Assembly (NCBI GenBank): GCA_002840245.1
Contig: PHAA01000009.1
Span: forward strand, 1 to 64,000
Length of the DNA: 64,000 bases
Reading direction: 5' to 3'
Source: Firmicutes bacterium HGW-Firmicutes-15
GTDB taxonomy: Bacteria; Bacillota; Syntrophomonadia; Syntrophomonadales; Syntrophomonadaceae
In this document: positions 1 through 9,553 of the stretch, one piece after another
Numbering within the stretch: position 1 is the first letter of the stretch
How the letters are laid out: each line of letters opens with the position of its first letter
Notes under the pieces: model-generated
The model's database searches: none
The model's input: only the letters and a program-made list of their open reading frames with translations
What the model was told of the DNA's origin: nothing
Made by a program: the position numbers and the translations under genes

Positions 1-448
1 GTTGTTTTTGTGTTCCATAGTCCTGGAGCACAGTGGTAGCACCCTGGGTCAGACACCAGAACATCACTATAGACGCAGATGCAGCGGACTGCATTTCCAG
101 AATCGGAGCATACCAGGACAGCGGTATTTTGCCATCGCCACGGAATCCGAACTGGGGTCCTAACTCAGCATCACAAATCGTTTTGTAGACTGGCTTGAAA
201 GACTCGGGGGTTACGACGGCATGCTCATCGCCGCCCACAAACGACGCACCGATTTCATCGGCATCTTTGTTAGCCGGGCACATAACGTCGCGGCAGATCT
301 TGAAGTTAACATCGAGGAAATTATCGATGTCATCGATTCCATAATATTCTTTATAGGCATCCAGGGATAACAGAGTTTTCATGTCGAGCCATTCTTTAAT
401 CACGAATTTAATGTCACGCGTATTCATTAGAAAAGTATTATGTGCCAA
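1..448 (-). CDS. Acyl-CoA dehydrogenase, N-terminal part (runs off window)
   Basis: This gene is not in the ORF track because it starts with TTG and is cut by the window edge. The minus strand is open from a TTG at 448 to base 1, 149 codons, beginning MAHNTFLMNTRDIKFVIKEW. A strong ribosome site GAGGGGG lies 7 nt before the TTG. The N-terminal NTRDIKFV.KEWLD stretch followed by a helical domain is the pattern of clostridial acyl-CoA dehydrogenases, FAD enzymes that oxidise acyl-CoA to enoyl-CoA and pass electrons to ETF. The catalytic part lies outside the window. It is last in the cluster crotonase-thiolase-dehydrogenase, so a role in beta-oxidation or butyrate metabolism is likely. Family confidence is good; the substrate is not determined. 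Confidence 0.8.
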   Translation of the reverse strand, partial: MAHNTFLMNTRDIKFVIKEWLDMKTLLSLDAYKEYYGIDDIDNFLDVNFKICRDVMCPANKDADEIGASFVGGDEHAVVTPESFKPVYKTICDAELGPQFGFRGDGKIPLSWYAPILEMQSAASASIVMFWCLTQGATTVLQDYGTQKQ

Positions 449-502
449 AACAATTCCCCCTCATTTTTTTATATTCTCTATCTAATTTAACTCCGCTCTT
501 TA

Positions 503-1687
503 CTATAGTAGGTTCTCGATAATTACGGTAGTACCCATGCCGCCGCCGATGCAGAGAGTGGCCAGACCATATTTGGATCCGCGTTTTTTCATTTCATATA
601 ACAAGGAGACCAAGATTCTGTTTCCAGATGCGCCTACTGGATGACCAATAGCAATAGCGCCGCCGTTAACATTAGTCTTCTCCATGTCGCCCCATCCCAT
701 TTCGCGTCCTACCGCAATGGACTGAGCAGCAAAAGCTTCATTGGCTTCAATCAGGTCTAAATCAGCAACAGTCAAACCAGCTTTTTCCAGAGCTTTCTTG
801 CTAGCAGGTACCGGGCCAATTCCCATGATCTTAGGATCACATCCGCCGGATGCATAACTTACTATTCTAGCCATAGGCTTAAGTCCTAATTCTTTAGCTT
901 TATCTGCGGACATTACGAGAACTGCAGATGCACCATCATTGATTCCAGAAGCATTACCAGCAGTTACACTGCCGTCTTTTTTGAAAGCTGGCTTCAATGC
1001 GGCCATTTTTTCAAGGGCAGCGCCCTTATTGGGGAATTCGTCAGTATCAAATACTATATCAGCTTTTTTACCCTTTATAACTACGGGAACGATTTCATCT
1101 TTAAACTTGCCAGCTGCGATAGCTGCGTTAGCTCTTTGCTGACTTTGGAATCCGAAAGCATCCTGTTCTTCTCTGCTTATTCCCCATTGATCATTGATGT
1201 TCTCAGCGGTAATACCCATGTGATAGCCATTGAAAGCTTCCCATAGGCCGTCTTTGATCATGGTGTCGATTAATACGTCGTTACCCATGCGATATCCGTA
1301 ACGAGCTTTAGCCAATGCATAAGGAGCTCCGCTCATGTTTTCCATTCCACCAGCCAGAACTATATCTGCATCCCCTGCTTTAATGATTTGGGCAGCTAAG
1401 CTCACAGCTCTTAAGCCGGAACCACAAACTTTATTGATTGTCATTGCAGTAGTTTCAACAGGAAGTCCCGCTTTAATCATGGACTGGCGTGCTACGTTCT
1501 GTCCCTGTGCAGCTTGGATTACGCATCCGAATATTACTTCTTCTACGAGTTTGGCATCAATTCCAGCTCTTTTGACAACTTCGGCCATTACGATGCTGCC
1601 GATATCGGTTACTGCCATATCTTTCAGTGCTCCATTAAAACTGGCAACTGGTGTGCGACATGCGCTTACGATTACTACTTCTCTCAC
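503..1687 (-). CDS. Acetyl-CoA acetyltransferase (thiolase)
   Basis: The enzyme thiolytically cleaves acetoacetyl-CoA or 3-ketoacyl-CoA to acetyl-CoA, or runs the reverse condensation. The protein has 394 residues, the normal length. The nucleophilic cysteine is visible at C88 in [10 protein letters not shown], the catalytic histidine at H349 in GHPVGASG and the second cysteine at C379 in CIGGGMG. NEAFAAQ is also present. The start is GTG, with GAGGTGG 8 nt upstream. It lies between crotonase and acyl-CoA dehydrogenase on the same strand, with short gaps of 68 and 54 nt, so the three are probably co-transcribed. The direction (degradation versus synthesis) cannot be read from sequence. Confidence 0.95.
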   Translation of the reverse strand: MREVVIVSACRTPVASFNGALKDMAVTDIGSIVMAEVVKRAGIDAKLVEEVIFGCVIQAAQGQNVARQSMIKAGLPVETTAMTINKVCGSGLRAVSLAAQIIKAGDADIVLAGGMENMSGAPYALAKARYGYRMGNDVLIDTMIKDGLWEAFNGYHMGITAENINDQWGISREEQDAFGFQSQQRANAAIAAGKFKDEIVPVVIKGKKADIVFDTDEFPNKGAALEKMAALKPAFKKDGSVTAGNASGINDGASAVLVMSADKAKELGLKPMARIVSYASGGCDPKIMGIGPVPASKKALEKAGLTVADLDLIEANEAFAAQSIAVGREMGWGDMEKTNVNGGAIAIGHPVGASGNRILVSLLYEMKKRGSKYGLATLCIGGGMGTTVIIENLL

Positions 1688-1755
1688 TTAAATGTCCACC
1701 TCTTCTTTCTTTATTCTATGCTCCAATTATTAAGAGCCTTTAAATTTCTAAATAT

Positions 1756-2538
1756 CTATTTCCCTGTAAATTGAGGTTTTCTTTTTTCTACAAAGGCTGT
1801 CATGCCTTCTTTTTGATCGGTAGTTGCAAAACAAAGACCAAACACATCAGCTTCAATGGTCATGCCCCGGTCAATATCCGTCTGCATTCCTTCGTTAGCG
1901 GCTACCTTGCTAAGACGAACCGCTACTTGACCCTTGCTCAATATGCGCTTGGCTATTTTTTTAACAAAATCCAATAATTCTTCTGGTTCTACTACGCTGT
2001 TCACCAATCCTATACGTAGGGCTTCCTTGGCATCTATTGCATCCGCTGTATAAAGCATTTGTTTGGCCATACCAGTTCCTACCAGACGGGGCAAACGCTG
2101 CGTTCCGCCGAATCCAGGAGTAATTCCCAGGCCCACTTCCGGTTGTCCGAATTTGGCAGTGGTTGCAGCAATCCGAAAATCACAACACATAGCTAATTCG
2201 CAACCTCCACCAAGCGCAAAACCATTGACAGCAGCAATAACCGGTTTTTCTAAGGCTTCAATCTGACGAAATGCGTCTTGCCCCAGAGCACCAAAAGCAC
2301 GCCCTTCCATGGCTGACAGGTTTTGCATGAAACTTATGTCTGCACCAGCAACAAAGGCTTTATCACCGGCACCAGTAATGATCAATACATCAATACCGGA
2401 GTCTTCTTTTACTTCTAATACTGCACTTTTAATCTCCAACAAGGTATCATTATTGAGAGCATTGAGAGCTTTGGGTCTATTAATAGTGAGTATGGCGACC
2501 CTATCTTCTCTTTCCAGCAGTACGTTTTCGTACGCCAT
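1756..2538 (-). CDS. Enoyl-CoA hydratase (crotonase family)
   Basis: This gene hydrates crotonyl-CoA or other enoyl-CoA to the 3-hydroxyacyl-CoA. I place the start at the ATG at 2538 (protein MAYENVLLER, 260 residues) rather than the upstream TTG in the track. GGGAGG sits 7 nt before this ATG and the upstream codons would overlap the ribosome site. The oxyanion-hole segments AFVAGADI and GFALGGGCEL are present. The two catalytic glutamates are E114 in GGGCELAMCCD and E134 in FGQPEVGLG. It is first in the beta-oxidation cluster. A 3-hydroxyacyl-CoA dehydrogenase is not in the window. Confidence 0.95.
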   Translation of the reverse strand: MAYENVLLEREDRVAILTINRPKALNALNNDTLLEIKSAVLEVKEDSGIDVLIITGAGDKAFVAGADISFMQNLSAMEGRAFGALGQDAFRQIEALEKPVIAAVNGFALGGGCELAMCCDFRIAATTAKFGQPEVGLGITPGFGGTQRLPRLVGTGMAKQMLYTADAIDAKEALRIGLVNSVVEPEELLDFVKKIAKRILSKGQVAVRLSKVAANEGMQTDIDRGMTIEADVFGLCFATTDQKEGMTAFVEKRKPQFTGK

Positions 2539-3390
2539 TAAATTTCCTCCCTCCAATCACGTGTAATTCTCTTTGGATTACACCCCACTTCGGGATTGAC
2601 CCATATAAATGTTTAGTCTAGCAATACGACCAATAACTCCCCCCTTTCAACTAATACAAAGAGGACTGTATTAGTATTGGATATCAGAAAACTTCTATTC
2701 AAATTTCGTAAATAGCAAATAGAACCCCTTAAACAGTTTGTCCAATTTTTATCCGTTTACAATAAAAGATCAAAAAAATGTGCCCCATACAGGTAGACTT
2801 GAAGGGTGATTATGCGAACTTACTTATGATTATATATTTATGTAGCAATAAACATGCCAAGATACAGCATTTACAGGCTTATCCTATGCAAATCCCAAAC
2901 TACCCGACCGCAATCGCTTTCCCATATATTGTCACCACTATACAGTTCGACGGTATTTAATGCATTTTTGCATTACTCGATGTACTATCGCATTAATTTT
3001 TAGAGCGCTACCCATAATTTATCACCCATGTACGCTTAATATATATCTATTCATTTAATCGCTATAACTACATTTTTATTTATTTTTTTCTATATTATTG
3101 TTCTTGTTCGACACTATTATCCACATAGGTGGATCTAAATAAATTACTATTATGGAAGCATGTCTACCAAAGATATATGCAAGAATAATGTTTTTAAGAA
3201 AAATGCATTGTCGCATCATTATTAATATTGAAACTGCAAGCTAACTGTTTTAATAATTGGCCATGTTTTGTATACCCTACATTACCACTATTAACTTATA
3301 GAGTAAGGCTTTTTTTATGTTATAATATCCAGGAACAAAATCAGATCAATAAATTTTTAACTACTATAATATTTGCTTGGGAGTGATATT
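2539..3390. other. Divergent intergenic region, about 850 nt, AT-rich
   Basis: This gap separates the minus-strand beta-oxidation cluster from the plus-strand flavoprotein operon. No convincing gene is present; the 60-aa ORF at 2778 lacks a ribosome site. It holds an inverted repeat CTAATAC-N10-GTATTAG at 2651-2674, which could be an operator for the beta-oxidation genes. It also holds a perfect hairpin ATCCAC-ATAG-GTGGAT at 3119-3134 and a -10-like TATAAT at 3321-3326 ahead of the flavoprotein gene. Several GCATT words recur around 2960-3220. The regulator, if any, is unknown. Confidence 0.5.
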
Positions 3391-4791
3391 TTGGAAAAGA
3401 TAGCAATTCAAAAAGAATTAATTAAGATGTTTGGAAAAGATATGCTGCTCAATGAAGAACTTGATCTAATGTATTATTCATACGATAGTTCATTCTTGAC
3501 CAAACTGGAACCGGCTTCGCCTTACGCAGTAGTTTTCCCCAAATCAACCGAGGATATCCAGAAAATCATGCAGTTTGCGTATCAAAATAATATTAATGTG
3601 ATTCCTCGGGGAGCAGGTACAGGTGAAACGGGCGGGTGTGTAGCAGTAGAGGGCGGCATAGTCTTAGATTTATCTAAATGGGATGAAATCGTGGAAATAG
3701 ATGCCAAAAATATGCAGGTTATCGTACGCCCCGGTGTGATTCACGCCAAACTGAATGAAGAACTAGCGAAAGTCAATCTTTTCTTTCCTCCTGATCCAGG
3801 CAGCAGCCAGATGTGTACGATTGGTGGAATGGTAGCCAATAATGCCTCGGGTCTACGGGCTGTTAAATATGGGTGTACCGAGCAATATATTTTAGGCTTA
3901 GAAGTAGTTCTAGCTAATGGCGATGTTATTATTACCGGAGGTATGAAGTCTCGGGCCATAAAAAATGTTTCTGGCCTAAACCTGACCAAACTGATGGTTG
4001 GCTCCGAGGGCATTCTAGGAGTAATCACCAGGATCAGGCTGAGATGCTTCCCCAAGCCAAGGGCTAGAGGTATTGCTATGGCGGTTTTCGATCATCTAGA
4101 CGACGCACCAGCAGCAGTCTTGGATGTGTATCAGGCTGGCATTCTCCCATCTGGAATTGAAATACTGGATAGTTCTGCTATTACCGCTGTAAACCAATTT
4201 AAACCTCATATAAAACTACCCGCTGCCGAAGCTATCCTGCTATTTGAAGTAGATGGCAACCCACCCAGCGTTGAATTTGAAGGGAATGTAATCCAGGACG
4301 TCGTGGGGAAAAGAGCCCGCTCGGTTGAATGGGCCACGGATCCCAAGAGGATGGCCGAACTGTGGGAGGGCCGTGCCGTAACATCTACCGTAGCTACCCG
4401 GGTACGTTCAGATGGAAGCAGAGTTTTCGCCGGAGAAGATATAAGTGTCCCTCTTTCACGAGTAACTGAGGTCCTCCGTAAAATAAAGGCTCTGGGCGAA
4501 AAATATAATATTCAGGTGGTTAATTATGGACATATTGGTGATGGCAATGTTCATACCGCACCAGTAATTAACCCAGAAAATCCTGAGGAAGTTGAACGGG
4601 TATTAAAACTAGTCGATGAGATTCACCTTCTAGCTATCGAGTTGGAAGGTACAACAACGGGAGAACATGGGGTAGGTGCTGTTCGTCGACGCTATGCGGC
4701 ATTGGAACATGGCACTGCCCTGGATTATATGCGTAAAACCAAAGATGCTTTTGACCCTAAGGGAATTATGAACCCCGGAAAACTTATCTAG
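3391..4791 (+). CDS. FAD-linked oxidase, GlcD / D-lactate dehydrogenase type
   Basis: This is a flavoprotein of the PCMH-FAD / FAD-oxidase C family that oxidises 2-hydroxyacids such as D-lactate or glycolate. The FAD-binding loop is seen as IPRGAGTGETGG near residue 75, with PGSSQMCTIGGMVANNASG following. The C-terminal half carries NYGHIGDGNVH and TTGEHGVGAVRRR, the conserved substrate-domain histidines. It closes with DPKGIMNPGKLI. I choose the TTG at 3391, because GGGAGTG lies just upstream, over the track start at 3373, which precedes that site. The length is then 466 residues, normal for GlcD. The next gene encodes the Fe-S partner, so the pair probably forms a membrane-associated or soluble dehydrogenase complex. 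The substrate is unproven. Confidence 0.9.
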   Translation: MEKIAIQKELIKMFGKDMLLNEELDLMYYSYDSSFLTKLEPASPYAVVFPKSTEDIQKIMQFAYQNNINVIPRGAGTGETGGCVAVEGGIVLDLSKWDEIVEIDAKNMQVIVRPGVIHAKLNEELAKVNLFFPPDPGSSQMCTIGGMVANNASGLRAVKYGCTEQYILGLEVVLANGDVIITGGMKSRAIKNVSGLNLTKLMVGSEGILGVITRIRLRCFPKPRARGIAMAVFDHLDDAPAAVLDVYQAGILPSGIEILDSSAITAVNQFKPHIKLPAAEAILLFEVDGNPPSVEFEGNVIQDVVGKRARSVEWATDPKRMAELWEGRAVTSTVATRVRSDGSRVFAGEDISVPLSRVTEVLRKIKALGEKYNIQVVNYGHIGDGNVHTAPVINPENPEEVERVLKLVDEIHLLAIELEGTTTGEHGVGAVRRRYAALEHGTALDYMRKTKDAFDPKGIMNPGKLI

Positions 4792-4840
4792 AGGTTCTTG
4801 TCTTTCTAGGAGTTCAATTCTTGAGTAAGGAGAAACTGAT

Positions 4841-6121
4841 ATGCAATTTAAGGATTTGCCACCCGTAAAAGAACAATTAATGAAATGTGTGCGTTGCGGA
4901 AAATGCAGGAGCGTATGTCCTGTTTTTGCCGAAATTAGAAATGAAACAGCTGCCCCACGTGGGCACGTTTTTATGGTAGAAATGTTAAGAGACGGTAAGG
5001 TGGAAGCGAGTCAGCAGGTATATGATCGACTAAGTAATTGCTTGATGTGTGAAACATGCAGCGTGAACTGTCCATCCGGGATTGATATCCATGAACTGAA
5101 TGCCGCCGCCCGATCTTATGTCTATAAGAACAATACCAGTCTCGCTAAAGACATGATATTTGATACTATGTGGACCAATCCTGGACTTCTCAAAACAGCC
5201 ATTAAGATGATGTGGGGAGCCCAAAAGACAGGTATGCAATCATTAGCTCGCAGCTTAGGTATCACCAAATTATTACCGGGTGATATGCCCAAAGCTGAAC
5301 AGATTTTGACCAGTATCCCCTCTCGTTCTGCGAAAAGCCAGCTTGCTGAGATTAACAGAGCCCGGGGCGAGAAAAAATATACTGTGGGTTACTTTCTGGG
5401 ATGCGCTACAAATTTACTAAATCCCAAAGTTGCAGTGGCAACCGTGGATGTTCTTACCCGCAACGGCTGTGAGGTAATAATACCTGAGGGTATTAAATGC
5501 TGCGGCTTACCCCAGCTCGCTAACGGCAAAATGGATACCGCTCAGCAACTGGCAGCTCACAATGTTAAGGTTTTTAACGCGTACAACTTTGATTATATAG
5601 TTACTGACTGCGCTTCCTGCTCATCGGCTTTAGCGTCTAAAAACATGCATTTTTTATTAGGTGGATCAGAATTTGAAAATGAAGCAAAGAATTTTTCTGC
5701 TAAAGTAATCGATCTTACCAGTTTCCTGATCGATATTCTGGATGTAAAACCGCCAGCTAACGAGAAGACCAACAAAATTAAAATTACTTATCATGACCCC
5801 TGTCACCTGGCTAATGCACAGGGAATAAAAGCAGCGCCAAGAGAACTGCTGCAACGCATACCGGGGGTAGAACTGGTAGAAATGAAGGATGCCAACCGCT
5901 GTTGCGGAGGTTCTGGTACCTACAGTTTGACCCATTATGATTTATCCATGCAGATACTGGACCAAAAAATGCATAATGCCAAGCAAACCGGAGCCAGCAA
6001 GATAGCCACTTGTTGTCCTAGCTGTATGATGCAGTTGCGCCATGGGATCAACCGGGAGCATTGGAATGCTGAGGTGGTTCACCCGGTAGAGCTCTTAAGC
6101 GACAGCTATAAGAAAGTATAA
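4841..6121 (+). CDS. Fe-S oxidoreductase with two CCG domains, GlcF type
   Basis: This is the electron-transfer partner of the preceding flavoprotein. Two ferredoxin-like 4Fe-4S motifs are at the N-terminus: C16/C19/C22/C26 in CVRCGKCRSVCP and C67/C70/C73/C77 in CLMCETCSVNCP. Two cysteine-rich CCG domains follow, with YFLGCATNLL...KCCGLP in the first and DPCHLANAQG...NRCCGGSGTY in the second. The length of 426 residues matches GlcF proteins. AAGGAG precedes the ATG. The next gene starts 2 nt after the stop, which points to translational coupling. No ETF genes are nearby, so the electron acceptor is open. Confidence 0.93.
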   Translation: MQFKDLPPVKEQLMKCVRCGKCRSVCPVFAEIRNETAAPRGHVFMVEMLRDGKVEASQQVYDRLSNCLMCETCSVNCPSGIDIHELNAAARSYVYKNNTSLAKDMIFDTMWTNPGLLKTAIKMMWGAQKTGMQSLARSLGITKLLPGDMPKAEQILTSIPSRSAKSQLAEINRARGEKKYTVGYFLGCATNLLNPKVAVATVDVLTRNGCEVIIPEGIKCCGLPQLANGKMDTAQQLAAHNVKVFNAYNFDYIVTDCASCSSALASKNMHFLLGGSEFENEAKNFSAKVIDLTSFLIDILDVKPPANEKTNKIKITYHDPCHLANAQGIKAAPRELLQRIPGVELVEMKDANRCCGGSGTYSLTHYDLSMQILDQKMHNAKQTGASKIATCCPSCMMQLRHGINREHWNAEVVHPVELLSDSYKKV

Positions 6122-6123
6122 AA

Positions 6124-6846
6124 ATGAGTAAGAAATTAAAGAAAAGCATTTTTCGCAAAGTTCGCAATGCAAATTTAAAATACCAGCTGATTGAAGATGG
6201 AGACATAGTAGCGGTGGGCTTATCCGGCGGGAAAGACAGTACTATCCTGCTCTACTTTCTTTTTTTACTTAAGAAATATACCCCTCTCAACTTTAGCATA
6301 GTACCGGTTTATCTAGATCTGGGTTGGGAGAACGATATAGGTGAGCTGGAGGTCTTTTGCCAATCTCTGGGCCTTACCCTAATAACTGAGGAGACCCATA
6401 TCGGATATATAGTCTTTGAAGCCCGGCAAGAAAAGAACCCTTGTTCTTTGTGTTCTAACATGCGCCGGGGAGCCCTCAACCGGGTTGCTAAAGCCCATGG
6501 CTGCAACAAGGTGGCCCTGGGACATCACCTGGATGATGCAGTGGACACCCTATTTATGTCCATTTTATTCGAAAGCCGCTATCACCTTTTCAAACCCCGA
6601 ACCTATCTGGATAGGATGGATTTAACTGTCATAAGGCCGTTAATATATGTGGAGGAAAAGGAGATAAAGGCTATGGTCTCCATCCTCGACATTACTCCGG
6701 TAAAGAACCTTTGCCCTGCCGATGGCTACACCAAAAGGGATGAAATAAAGATACTCTTAGGAGATATTGAGGCCAAGTATCCTGGAGCAAGGAAAAATTT
6801 CTTGAGCTCTATCGAAAATGTGGATGCTGGCAGCTTTTGGTCATAG
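6124..6846 (+). CDS. TtcA-like tRNA 2-thiocytidine synthase (PP-loop ATPase)
   Basis: The protein belongs to the TtcA/TtuA group of PP-loop ATPases that thiolate tRNA using a 4Fe-4S cluster. The PP-loop SGGKDS is at residues 34-39. The cysteines C107 and C110 in PCSLC and C197 in NLCPAD fit the three-cysteine cluster site of TtcA. The basic N-terminus (KKLKKSIFRKVRNANLKYQLIEDGD) is also typical. At 240 residues it is slightly shorter than enterobacterial TtcA. Coupling to the redox operon is unusual and may be only positional. The exact tRNA target is inferred from the family. Confidence 0.85.
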   Translation: MSKKLKKSIFRKVRNANLKYQLIEDGDIVAVGLSGGKDSTILLYFLFLLKKYTPLNFSIVPVYLDLGWENDIGELEVFCQSLGLTLITEETHIGYIVFEARQEKNPCSLCSNMRRGALNRVAKAHGCNKVALGHHLDDAVDTLFMSILFESRYHLFKPRTYLDRMDLTVIRPLIYVEEKEIKAMVSILDITPVKNLCPADGYTKRDEIKILLGDIEAKYPGARKNFLSSIENVDAGSFWS

Positions 6847-6866
6847 ATTTACAACCCCTTATATCT

Positions 6867-6901
6867 CGAACGTTTGTTTTCAACGTTTTCTATGCTATAA
6901 T
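6867..6901 (+). promoter_or_regulatory. lexA promoter with overlapping LexA (SOS) box
   Basis: The sequence CGAAC-GTTT-GTTTT at 6867-6880 matches the Gram-positive SOS box CGAAC-N4-GTTCG except for its last two bases. A TATAAT -10 element lies at 6896-6901, with a TTGTTT -35-like hexamer 16 nt upstream that overlaps the box. Binding of LexA here would block its own promoter, the usual autoregulation. Confidence 0.8.
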
Positions 6902-6927
6902 TTAGCAAAAGATGGGGAGGTTGCTTT

Positions 6928-7548
6928 ATGAATAGCTCAAATGATCTTAATCATCGACAGAAATTAATTCTGGATTTCATTCAGGAAAGAATACAGACCA
7001 AAGGTTATCCCCCTTCAGTTAGAGAAATTGGACAAGCAGTTGGTCTAAAATCAAGTTCCACCGTGCATGCCCACTTAGTTAAACTAGAAGAAAAGGGTTA
7101 TGTTAAAAAAGACCCATCTAAGCCAAGATCTATCATACCAGTTAACATGGAAAAATTACCGGCCTCAGACTTTTCTACCATAAGCCTGCCAGTAGTAGGT
7201 AATGTTGCGGCTGGGACTCCTATTTTGGCCACCGAAAATATTGAAGCTTATTTCCCTGTACCAGTTGATTTTGTGGGCAGCGGCAATCATTACATACTGC
7301 ATGTCAAGGGTGATAGCATGATTGAAGCTGGTATATTGGATGGAGATTATCTGATTGTCCGGGAGCAAAGCAATGCCTCCAACGGTGAAATAATAGTGGC
7401 TATGCTAGAAGACGAGGCAACTGTGAAAAGGTACTATAAGAGGGATCAGTATATCGAATTAAGGCCTGAAAACAGTTCAATGGAGCCAATAATTTCTTCA
7501 GAAATTGCTATTCTCGGCAAAGTGACCGGACTATTACGCCACATGTAA
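6928..7548 (+). CDS. lexA: LexA, SOS repressor
   Basis: The repressor of DNA-damage genes self-cleaves when RecA is activated. The N-terminal winged helix-turn-helix is seen in [13 protein letters not shown]...[15 protein letters not shown]. The cleavage bond is A95-G96 in VAAGTP. The catalytic serine S130 is in [10 protein letters not shown] and the lysine K167 in [10 protein letters not shown]. The protein has 206 residues, a standard size, and GGGGAGG precedes the ATG. It has its own promoter with a LexA box and ends in a strong terminator shared with glnA. Confidence 0.97.
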   Translation: MNSSNDLNHRQKLILDFIQERIQTKGYPPSVREIGQAVGLKSSSTVHAHLVKLEEKGYVKKDPSKPRSIIPVNMEKLPASDFSTISLPVVGNVAAGTPILATENIEAYFPVPVDFVGSGNHYILHVKGDSMIEAGILDGDYLIVREQSNASNGEIIVAMLEDEATVKRYYKRDQYIELRPENSSMEPIISSEIAILGKVTGLLRHM

Positions 7549-7563
7549 CCGGATAGAACTCTA

Positions 7564-7609
7564 AAAAGCCACCCGGACAGCAGTTCCCCACTGCTTCCAG
7601 GTGGCTTTT
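7564..7609. terminator. Bidirectional terminator between lexA and glnA
   Basis: AAAAGCCACC at 7564-7573 pairs perfectly with GGTGGCTTTT at 7600-7609. Inner pairing of CAGCAG with CTGCT extends the hairpin. A and T runs on both sides allow it to stop transcription of the convergent genes lexA and glnA. Confidence 0.9.
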
Positions 7610-7631
7610 ATTTCTATCATTAGTTAACGTA

Positions 7632-8960
7632 CTAGAATTTCTCCAAATATTCGTCGATTTCCCATTGGTGAACCCTGGAACTATATTTTTCCCACTCTTT
7701 GGTCTTGGCCAGAACAAAGCGTGAATAGATATGAGGTCCCAGCGCTTCCTGTATTAACAAATCCTGCTTTAATTCCCTAATGGCCTCATATAAATTTTCC
7801 GGCAAAGACGCTATCCCTTGCTCGTTTCGATCAGCCAACTCCATTTCATAGATATTCTGTTCTACCGACGCAGGAGGTGCTAATTTTTCCCGAATACCCT
7901 CCAAACCAGCTTTCAGAATAACTGCCAAGCCCAGGTAAGGATTACAAGAAGGATCTGGACTGCGTACTTCTATTCTGGTACCAATGCCACGCCGGGCAGG
8001 AATTCTAATTAATGGGCTTCTATTGCGGTAAGACCACGCAATATAAACCGGTGCTTCATAGCCTGGCACCAGGCGTTTATAAGAGTTGACCGTTGGGCTG
8101 GTAATGGCAGATATAGCCCGGGCATGCTTTAAAACCCCCGCTATGAAAAAGCGGCAGGACTCACTCAGGCCGTCCTCCTTACCCGCATCATAGAAGATAT
8201 TCTCCCCATCCTTAAATAAGGAAATATGCAGGTGCATTCCAGAACCAGCAATACCATGAACAGGTTTGGGCATAAATGTAGCATGCAAGCCATGGCGCTG
8301 AGCTACTGTTCTAACCACAATCCTAAAAGTCATAATGTTATCAGCCGTTCTAAGGGCATCCATGTACTTGAAATCAATCTCATGCTGGCCAGGGGCTAAT
8401 TCATGATGAGAAGCCTCAATTTCAAAACCCATACTTTGCAGTGTTTCTACCATATCCCGCCTTGCATCTTCCCCTCTGTCAACTGGCGGCAGATCAAAAT
8501 AGCTGGCTTTATCGTGGGTCACAAGGCTAGGTAAGCCATTATTATCCAAAGGGAACATAAAGAACTCTGGTTCGGGGCCAACCTGCATGGTATAACCCAT
8601 ATCTTTAGCTTCCTGCAAAACATTAGTCAGGGCATAGCGTGGACAACCAATAAACGGTTTGCCATCAGGATCATATATATCACAAATAAACCGTATCGTC
8701 TTACCAGATGAAACCGGACTCATCCAAGGAAGCACTAAGAATGAATTAATATCAGGTTTCAGATACATATCCGATTCTTCAATGCGCACAAACCCTTCTA
8801 TTGAAGACCCGTCAAACATTAATTCTCCATCCAAGGCCTTATCCAACTGTTCAACAGGTATGGAAATGCTCTTCATCACTCCCAAGATATCGGTAAATTG
8901 CAAGCGAATGAACTTTACGTTCTCTTCTTGGACGATCCTAAAAATATCTTCTCTATTCAC
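7632..8960 (-). CDS. glnA: Glutamine synthetase type I (GSI-alpha)
   Basis: The enzyme makes glutamine from glutamate, ammonia and ATP. The protein has 442 residues, the length of the short GSI-alpha class of Firmicutes, which lacks the adenylylation insert. LMFDGSSIEGF near residue 50 and GSGMHLHISL near the middle are metal and substrate motifs. NSYKRLVPGYEAPVY and SYRNRSPLIRIP are the glutamate and ATP site signatures. The start is GTG with AAGGAGGG upstream. No GlnR gene is adjacent. It converges on lexA. Confidence 0.97.
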   Translation of the reverse strand: MNREDIFRIVQEENVKFIRLQFTDILGVMKSISIPVEQLDKALDGELMFDGSSIEGFVRIEESDMYLKPDINSFLVLPWMSPVSSGKTIRFICDIYDPDGKPFIGCPRYALTNVLQEAKDMGYTMQVGPEPEFFMFPLDNNGLPSLVTHDKASYFDLPPVDRGEDARRDMVETLQSMGFEIEASHHELAPGQHEIDFKYMDALRTADNIMTFRIVVRTVAQRHGLHATFMPKPVHGIAGSGMHLHISLFKDGENIFYDAGKEDGLSESCRFFIAGVLKHARAISAITSPTVNSYKRLVPGYEAPVYIAWSYRNRSPLIRIPARRGIGTRIEVRSPDPSCNPYLGLAVILKAGLEGIREKLAPPASVEQNIYEMELADRNEQGIASLPENLYEAIRELKQDLLIQEALGPHIYSRFVLAKTKEWEKYSSRVHQWEIDEYLEKF

Positions 8961-9030
8961 GAAATACCCTCCTTTGAGTCTTTCATTTTATCAACCAAAT
9001 CAGGTTACCATATATAATCCGGTCTATCAA

Positions 9031-9510
9031 TCAAAAGATTATTATTAAAAATGAAACCAGCATCAGCGTAGCTAGCATCAGCTTGAAAGCGATTCCCGAG
9101 AATAGACCTATTACTGCTCCCATTCCTGAACGCAGAGCCTTATTCCAGTCGTTTCCGTCAATAAACTCACCGATGATTGCCCCTACCCAGGGTCCAATCA
9201 AAAGCCCCGCCGGAGGGAATATAAAAAGTCCCACAAAACTACCAATCACTGCCCCGTAAAGTCCCTTTTTGCTGGAGCCAAAATATTTTGCGCCCAAGTA
9301 AGTGGACAAATAATCAACAAACAAAGATAGAACTGTGACCCCAGCAATAATAGCCAGATACCTGGGGGTAACGGTTTGAAAACCGTCGTGCCATCCATAA
9401 GCTGCAATTGCAATAAAAACCAGGGGTACACCTGGTAATACAGGCACAAATGTTCCTGCAATTCCTAAAAGAATAACCGCCAAGGTAATTATCACTACCC
9501 AAACATCCAT
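9031..9510 (-). CDS. DUF456 family membrane protein
   Basis: This is a small integral membrane protein of unknown function with glycine-rich transmembrane helices (GTFVPVLPGVPLVFIAIAAYGW; AVIGSFVGLFIFPPAGLLIGPWVGAIIGEFIDG). These patterns are typical of DUF456. I set the start at the ATG at 9510 (MDVWVVIITLAV, 159 residues). AGGAGGGG lies 7 nt upstream and the longer track start runs back into a repeat. It lies downstream of the aluminium-resistance-family gene, separated by that repeat. Confidence 0.85.
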   Translation of the reverse strand: MDVWVVIITLAVILLGIAGTFVPVLPGVPLVFIAIAAYGWHDGFQTVTPRYLAIIAGVTVLSLFVDYLSTYLGAKYFGSSKKGLYGAVIGSFVGLFIFPPAGLLIGPWVGAIIGEFIDGNDWNKALRSGMGAVIGLFSGIAFKLMLATLMLVSFLIIIF

Positions 9511-9553
9511 TACGTAACCCCTCCTGTTTTTAGTCTCTACCTCAGTATACGCC

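Noticed and set aside
1335-1691. Plus-strand ORFs opposite the thiolase gene
   Set aside because: They are shadows of a well-supported minus-strand gene.
3255-3275. TTGGCCATGTTTTGTA as a sigma-54 promoter before the flavoprotein gene
   Set aside because: The -12 element has GT instead of GC; support is too weak.
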